The position numbers and the translations under genes were made by a program. Below the pieces are notes generated by a model. It saw only the letters and a list, made by a program, of their open reading frames with translations. It did not search any database and was not told the origin of the DNA. DNA of 29,334 nucleotides, taken from NCBI GenBank assembly GCA_034437455.1, contig DAOTUB010000145.1, positions 1 to 29,334 of the forward strand, given 5' to 3'. The stretch comes from DAOTUB01 sp034437455. Lineage in GTDB: Bacteria > Chloroflexota > Anaerolineae > B4-G1. Below, in pieces: positions 27,699-29,334 of this stretch. Position 1 is the stretch's first letter. Every line of letters starts with the position of its first letter.

Positions 27699-28925
27699 AT
27701 GAAGCCAATGCTAGACGGCGTCCGCGTCGTAGATATGGCCCAGATGTTGGCCGGAGGGTACGGCTCGATGCTGCTGGGCGACCTGGGCGCGGAGATGATC
27801 AAGATCGAGCAGATCGAGGTAGGGGACCGCACCCGGCTCCTGGGTCCGCCTTTCGTCGAGGGCGAGAGCGCCTACTTTATGGCCATCAATCGCAATAAAA
27901 AGAGCGTGGCGCTGGACGTGAGAAAGGAGCAGGGCCGCCAGGTGCTCTACGACCTGGTGCGGGTCTCGGACGTGCTCTTTCACAACTTTCGTCCAGGCGT
28001 GATTGAGAAATTGGGCTGTGACTATGACACGCTCAAAGCGATCAACCCCCGCATCATCTACTGCGGGCTGACCGGCTACGGCGAGACCGGCCCCTACCGG
28101 GATCGCCCGGCCTTTGACCTGGCGATTCAGGCGATCAGCGGGGCGATGTCCATCACCGGCGAGCCGGGCCGACCGCCAGTGCGGCAGGGCATCCCGATGG
28201 GCGACCTGGCGGGCAGTTTCTTCGCCGTGTTTGCCATTTCTGCCGCGCTCTACGCTCGCGAGGCGACGGGCGAGGGGCGCAAGATCGATCTGAGCCTGAT
28301 GGATGCCAACGTCTCTTTGCTGACGTATGTGGGGCAGTACTATTTGACTGATGGCCGAGTGCCGGGACCCATCGGCTCCGGTCATCAATCGGTAGTGCCC
28401 TACCAGGCGTTTGCCACGCAGGACATGTACATCGTCGTGGCGGTCTTTGTCGAAAAGTTCTGGGAGGCCCTCTGCCGCGTCCTGGGGATCGAGGAGCTGA
28501 TCGACGATCCTCGCTTCTGCGACAACGATCACCGGCGCGACCATCGAGAGGAGCTGGTGCCCATCCTGGAGAATGTCTTTCGCACCCGGCCCGGCGACGA
28601 GTGGCTGCGGCTGCTCGCTGAGGCCCAGGTGCCCTGCGGCCCCATCAACACGATGGATCGGCTCTTTGCCGATCCCCAGGTAGCGGCGCGGAGCATGGTC
28701 GTCGAGATGGAGCATCCCCGTAGTGGCGGAGGCCCCTACGGGACTCCGCCCATGGTGAGGAGGCTGCGTTCCATCGGCAATCCGGTCAAGACGCCGCCGA
28801 TGGAAGAAGGCCCCTTCGAGCCGCCGCCCTTGCACGGCCAGCACACCGCCGAGGTGCTGCGCGAGATTCTGGGGTATTCGGCAGAGCGCGTCGCTCAGTT
28901 GCGAGAGAACGGAGTAATAAAGTAG
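27699..28925 (+). CDS. family III CoA-transferase (CaiB/BaiF), second copy
   Basis: 408 aa, closer to the family consensus than the copy at 15368: VVDMAQMLAGGYGSMLLGDLGAEMIKIE at the start, NRNKKSVALD, FRPGVIEKLG, and catalytic Asp D169 in GIPMGDLAGS. TGGAG at 27687-27691 lies 7 nt before the ATG; an ATG three codons in is possible. Two different CoA-transferases in one cluster suggest two activation steps, for example one for the arylacetate and one for a dicarboxylate. A 57-bp spacer of CTGACT/CTACTGA phrases separates it from the hydantoinase gene. Confidence 0.95.
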   Translation: MKPMLDGVRVVDMAQMLAGGYGSMLLGDLGAEMIKIEQIEVGDRTRLLGPPFVEGESAYFMAINRNKKSVALDVRKEQGRQVLYDLVRVSDVLFHNFRPGVIEKLGCDYDTLKAINPRIIYCGLTGYGETGPYRDRPAFDLAIQAISGAMSITGEPGRPPVRQGIPMGDLAGSFFAVFAISAALYAREATGEGRKIDLSLMDANVSLLTYVGQYYLTDGRVPGPIGSGHQSVVPYQAFATQDMYIVVAVFVEKFWEALCRVLGIEELIDDPRFCDNDHRRDHREELVPILENVFRTRPGDEWLRLLAEAQVPCGPINTMDRLFADPQVAARSMVVEMEHPRSGGGPYGTPPMVRRLRSIGNPVKTPPMEEGPFEPPPLHGQHTAEVLREILGYSAERVAQLRENGVIK

Positions 28926-28982
28926 TCAGTGGCCAGATTTCTGACTGCTGGCTACTGACATCTGACTACTGAAAGGAGCAAT

Positions 28983-29334
28983 ATGCGCATCGGAATTGAC
29001 GTAGGCGGCACATTCACGGACATTGTCCTCGTGGACGACGAAACGGGACAGATTCATTACACCAAGGTACTGACCACACATCACAACCTGGCCGAGGGGG
29101 TCATCTCCGGTATTGATAAGATGATCGAGATGGTCGGAGCCTCGTTTGACCGGATCGATTACCTGGTCCACGGCACGACCATCGGCACGAACGCGCTTCT
29201 CGAACGCAAGGGGGCGCGCACGGGCTTGATCACCACCGAGGGGATGCGGGACATTCTCGAGATTGCGCGCATCGAGCGGCCCGATGGAGGGCTGTACGAC
29301 ATTTTTGTGGACACGCCCCTCCCCCTCGTGCCCC
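28983..29334 (+). CDS. hydantoinase/oxoprolinase A subunit, 5' part (runs off window)
   Basis: 117 codons visible, still open. MRIGIDVGGTFTDIVLVDD is the ATP-binding phosphate-1 motif of HyuA/5-oxoprolinase/acetone-carboxylase-type proteins (D6, G8-G9-T10, D13), followed by LVHGTTIGTNALLERKGARTGLITTEGMRD. Members hydrolyse lactam, hydantoin or related rings with ATP, usually with a HyuB partner, which is expected just outside the window. AAGGAG (28973-28978) is 4 nt from the ATG. In the proposed pathway it would open an oxindole lactam. Confidence 0.94.
   Translation, partial: MRIGIDVGGTFTDIVLVDDETGQIHYTKVLTTHHNLAEGVISGIDKMIEMVGASFDRIDYLVHGTTIGTNALLERKGARTGLITTEGMRDILEIARIERPDGGLYDIFVDTPLPLVP

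Noticed and set aside
28926..28982. CTGACT/CTACTGA phrases before the hydantoinase gene as a tandem repeat
   Set aside because: The units are short and irregular. Similar ACTAACGAC phrases occur near 1065-1095, but there is not enough to define a repeat or regulatory site.
1..29334. CRISPR array, integrase or transposase gene
   Set aside because: No regularly spaced direct repeats and no recombinase or transposase motifs were seen; the repeats present are dispersed palindromes.

Overview
The window is about 29 kb of GC-rich bacterial DNA, probably from an anaerobic member of the Chloroflexota (Anaerolineae- or Dehalococcoidia-like). That assignment is an inference. It rests on ferredoxin- and B12-dependent CoA chemistry, a SIR2-like protein with a C-terminal coiled coil, tRNA genes that mostly lack an encoded CCA, several palindromic intergenic repeat families, and start codons sitting 6-10 nt behind strong -10 boxes.

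Left part (1-4820): the end of an alpha/beta hydrolase gene, a small ribbon-helix-helix gene with a clear promoter, operator and terminator, then an array of seven tRNA genes (Gly, Asp, Gln, Gln, Leu, Lys, Thr) separated by repeat-like spacers. These are followed by an HNH nuclease gene, a minus-strand regulator/membrane-protein pair, a degenerate SIR2-like protein and a tiny zinc-ribbon gene.

Right part (5037 to the end): a large catabolic region, nearly all on the + strand. It opens with a FadR-type GntR regulator and iorAB (arylpyruvate:ferredoxin oxidoreductase). After a minus-strand toxin-antitoxin pair and a nitroreductase come a three-subunit molybdenum hydroxylase, a HisC-like aminotransferase, a family III CoA-transferase, an acyl-CoA dehydrogenase and a DUF1294 protein. 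A nucleotidyltransferase pair follows, then a second molybdenum hydroxylase of the 4-hydroxybenzoyl-CoA reductase type. The region ends with a soluble reductive-dehalogenase-like protein, an epimerase-like VOC protein, a split B12-dependent acyl-CoA mutase, an M24 hydrolase, a second CoA-transferase and the start of a hydantoinase subunit.

How the genes may work together: the set matches, step for step, what is needed to take tryptophan or indole-3-acetate anaerobically to 2-aminobenzoyl-CoA. The steps would be transamination, oxidation to the arylacetyl-CoA, molybdenum-dependent hydroxylation to an oxindole, hydantoinase-type ring opening, CoA transfer, B12 rearrangement and acyl-CoA dehydrogenation. 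This pathway is inferred. The mutase active site is clearly not that of methylmalonyl-CoA mutase, and the second molybdenum hydroxylase lacks the catalytic Glu. A second striking signal is a G8/C8 palindromic element inserted in frame in three different metabolic genes.
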